A stretch of DNA of 64,000 nt from contig CP110630.1 of assembly GCA_026210745.1 (NCBI GenBank), positions 1,426,001 to 1,490,000 of the forward strand. Direction: 5' to 3'. Source of the stretch: Exobasidium rhododendri. Its lineage: Eukaryota; Basidiomycota; Exobasidiomycetes; Exobasidiales; Exobasidiaceae. Position 1 is the stretch's first letter; every line of letters begins with the position of its first letter. Positions 63,140 through 64,000 of this stretch are shown piece after piece. The notes under the pieces are model-generated. The model made no database searches. It worked only from the letters and a program-made list of their open reading frames with translations, and was not told the DNA's origin. A program made the position numbers and the translations under genes.

Positions 63140-64000
63140 ATGGTGTCCTTCAATTGCAATGGGTGCGGCGACGTCGTCAAGAAGCCCAAACTGGACACAC
63201 ACTTCCAGCGCTGCTCTGCATCGGTGACATGCCTGGACTGCTCCACTCAATTCAACTCGCCATCAGAGTGGAAGTCGCATACATCTTGTATTTCCGAAGC
63301 AGAAAAATACGAGGGTAGCACACATCGAGGTGGTGGTAAGAAGGCTAAGAACGGTGGTACTGGTCAGCAGCAACACGGTCAAGCAAAGGTTGCCAACGGA
63401 AAGGTGGTGGTCCAAGCTCAGGCAAAGAATTCAGAGGTGACGCCGCGTCAGATTGAAGAAGACACCGCCCCAGCTGACGAGGCCACCGCCGCAGTCACTA
63501 ACGGCAAAGGCAACAAAAAGGACAAAAAGAGGAAGAGTGATGAGGTAGAAGCTAATGTCGAGAAAGTCGTCAAGGATGACATCAAGATCAGTTTGCAGAA
63601 GACGTCCAAGGAAGAGGCCAAGTTGAGAAAGGAGAAGAAGTCTAAGAAGCCAAAGAAAGAGGGCGGCGAAGGAGTCAAATCTACGAGTGTGGAGTCGAAG
63701 GCTGAAAAGACCCCTGATCAAGTATTGCCAGAAATCGAACCAGTAGCAGCGACCGAGGAGACTCCTCAAGAAGGAAAGAAGACGAAGAAGCAGAAGAAAG
63801 AAAAGCTGGCGAAGAGTGAAGGAGATGTAGAGAAACCTACCATCAGTGAAAAGATTATTGCGGAGACTACCACAGAAAAGCCAGTGAAGAAAGCCAAGAA
63901 AGTAAAAGGCGATAAGACTGAGTCCAAGGGTGAAGCTATCGAGAGCAAGACAAAGAAGAGCACGAAAGACACCGTCGAAGAAAGCGGCCAGACAGAGGAA
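63140..64000 (+). CDS. LYAR: LYAR-type nucleolar zinc-finger protein (3' partial)
   Basis: The frame is open to the window end (287 codons seen). The N-terminus carries two zf-LYAR C2HC fingers: C6/C9/H21/C25 and C31/C34/H47/C50, in the order MVSFNCNGCG, LDTHFQRC, CLDCSTQF and HTSCISEAEKYEG. The rest is highly charged, Lys/Glu/Ala-rich and low in complexity, as in LYAR homologues that act in rRNA processing. No intron was seen in the visible part. Divergent from MTG1 across 257 bp. Confidence 0.92.
   Translation, partial: MVSFNCNGCGDVVKKPKLDTHFQRCSASVTCLDCSTQFNSPSEWKSHTSCISEAEKYEGSTHRGGGKKAKNGGTGQQQHGQAKVANGKVVVQAQAKNSEVTPRQIEEDTAPADEATAAVTNGKGNKKDKKRKSDEVEANVEKVVKDDIKISLQKTSKEEAKLRKEKKSKKPKKEGGEGVKSTSVESKAEKTPDQVLPEIEPVAATEETPQEGKKTKKQKKEKLAKSEGDVEKPTISEKIIAETTTEKPVKKAKKVKGDKTESKGEAIESKTKKSTKDTVEESGQTEE

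Noticed and set aside
1-64000. CRISPR arrays, prokaryotic operons, rRNA genes, secondary-metabolite cluster
   Set aside because: No regularly spaced repeats, rRNA-like sequence, or PKS, NRPS or terpene-synthase motifs; genes are intron-bearing eukaryotic housekeeping genes.

Overview
The window is nuclear DNA from a fungus, most likely a basidiomycete and possibly Ustilaginomycotina; the order-level placement is an inference. Genes are dense and lie on both strands. Most carry one to five short spliceosomal introns of about 55-125 nt, usually with GTGAGT-type donors. The gene set is typical of a fungus: ERG6 and ERG25, Utp23, Rrp15 and Tsr4, Mdm35, Tim23 and Tom22, Csn12, and Lsb1/Pin3. I rebuilt the exon structures by hand. 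Every splice junction listed keeps the reading frame, and most are supported by family motifs that continue across the junction. No CRISPR, phage, rRNA or obvious transposase is present.

Layout. 0-10 kb: mitochondrial ribosomal protein mL40 (5' cut by the window edge), DPH7, SmG, guanylate kinase, NOL10/Enp2, a Sft1/Bet1 SNARE, the Atx1 copper chaperone, ESCRT-III Vps60 and a PITH-domain protein. 10-20.5 kb: a CIA30-PIG-P fusion gene, methionine aminopeptidase 1, Rrp15, Rfc2, complex I 24 kDa subunit, an inverted-repeat-bounded intergenic segment, Tim23 and Utp23. 20.5-31.7 kb: Tom22, a poorly understood 1.5 kb stretch, Erg25, dynactin p25, a PGAP4-like GPI-GalNAc transferase, Mdm35, Tsr4 and Grx5. 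32-42.5 kb: PRPP synthetase with a large insert, an SDR, an Lsb1/Pin3-type SH3 protein with a 14-nt micro-exon, Csn12, Mis14/Nsl1, Mpc2 and Pex10. 42.5-54 kb: Nop15, eIF2-alpha, a mitochondrial HMG-box protein, a glycolipid transfer protein, Dbp6, PIG-M/Gpi14 and an intron-containing tRNA-Met(CAU) of initiator type. 54-64 kb: Erg6, Dna2, a GNAT acetyltransferase, Mtg1 and a LYAR-type nucleolar zinc-finger protein (3' cut by the window edge).

Themes. Ribosome production recurs (Enp2, Rrp15, Utp23, Tsr4, Nop15, Dbp6, LYAR, eIF2-alpha). So does mitochondrial biogenesis (mL40, Mtg1, Tim23, Tom22, Mdm35, Mpc2, Grx5, NDUFV2, HMG protein). Three genes act in GPI-anchor synthesis or remodelling (PIG-P, PIG-M, PGAP4). 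These are housekeeping genes rather than an operon-like cluster, although many neighbours are divergent pairs that share a short promoter, often with a CACGTG hexamer.

Most notable: one continuous reading frame joins a CIA30 domain to a complete PIG-P domain (10010-11408). Also notable are a perfect 32-bp inverted repeat with a nested 16-bp pair upstream of TIM23, the tRNA intron, and unusual inserts or tails in Mdm35, Mpc2, PRPP synthetase and PIG-M.
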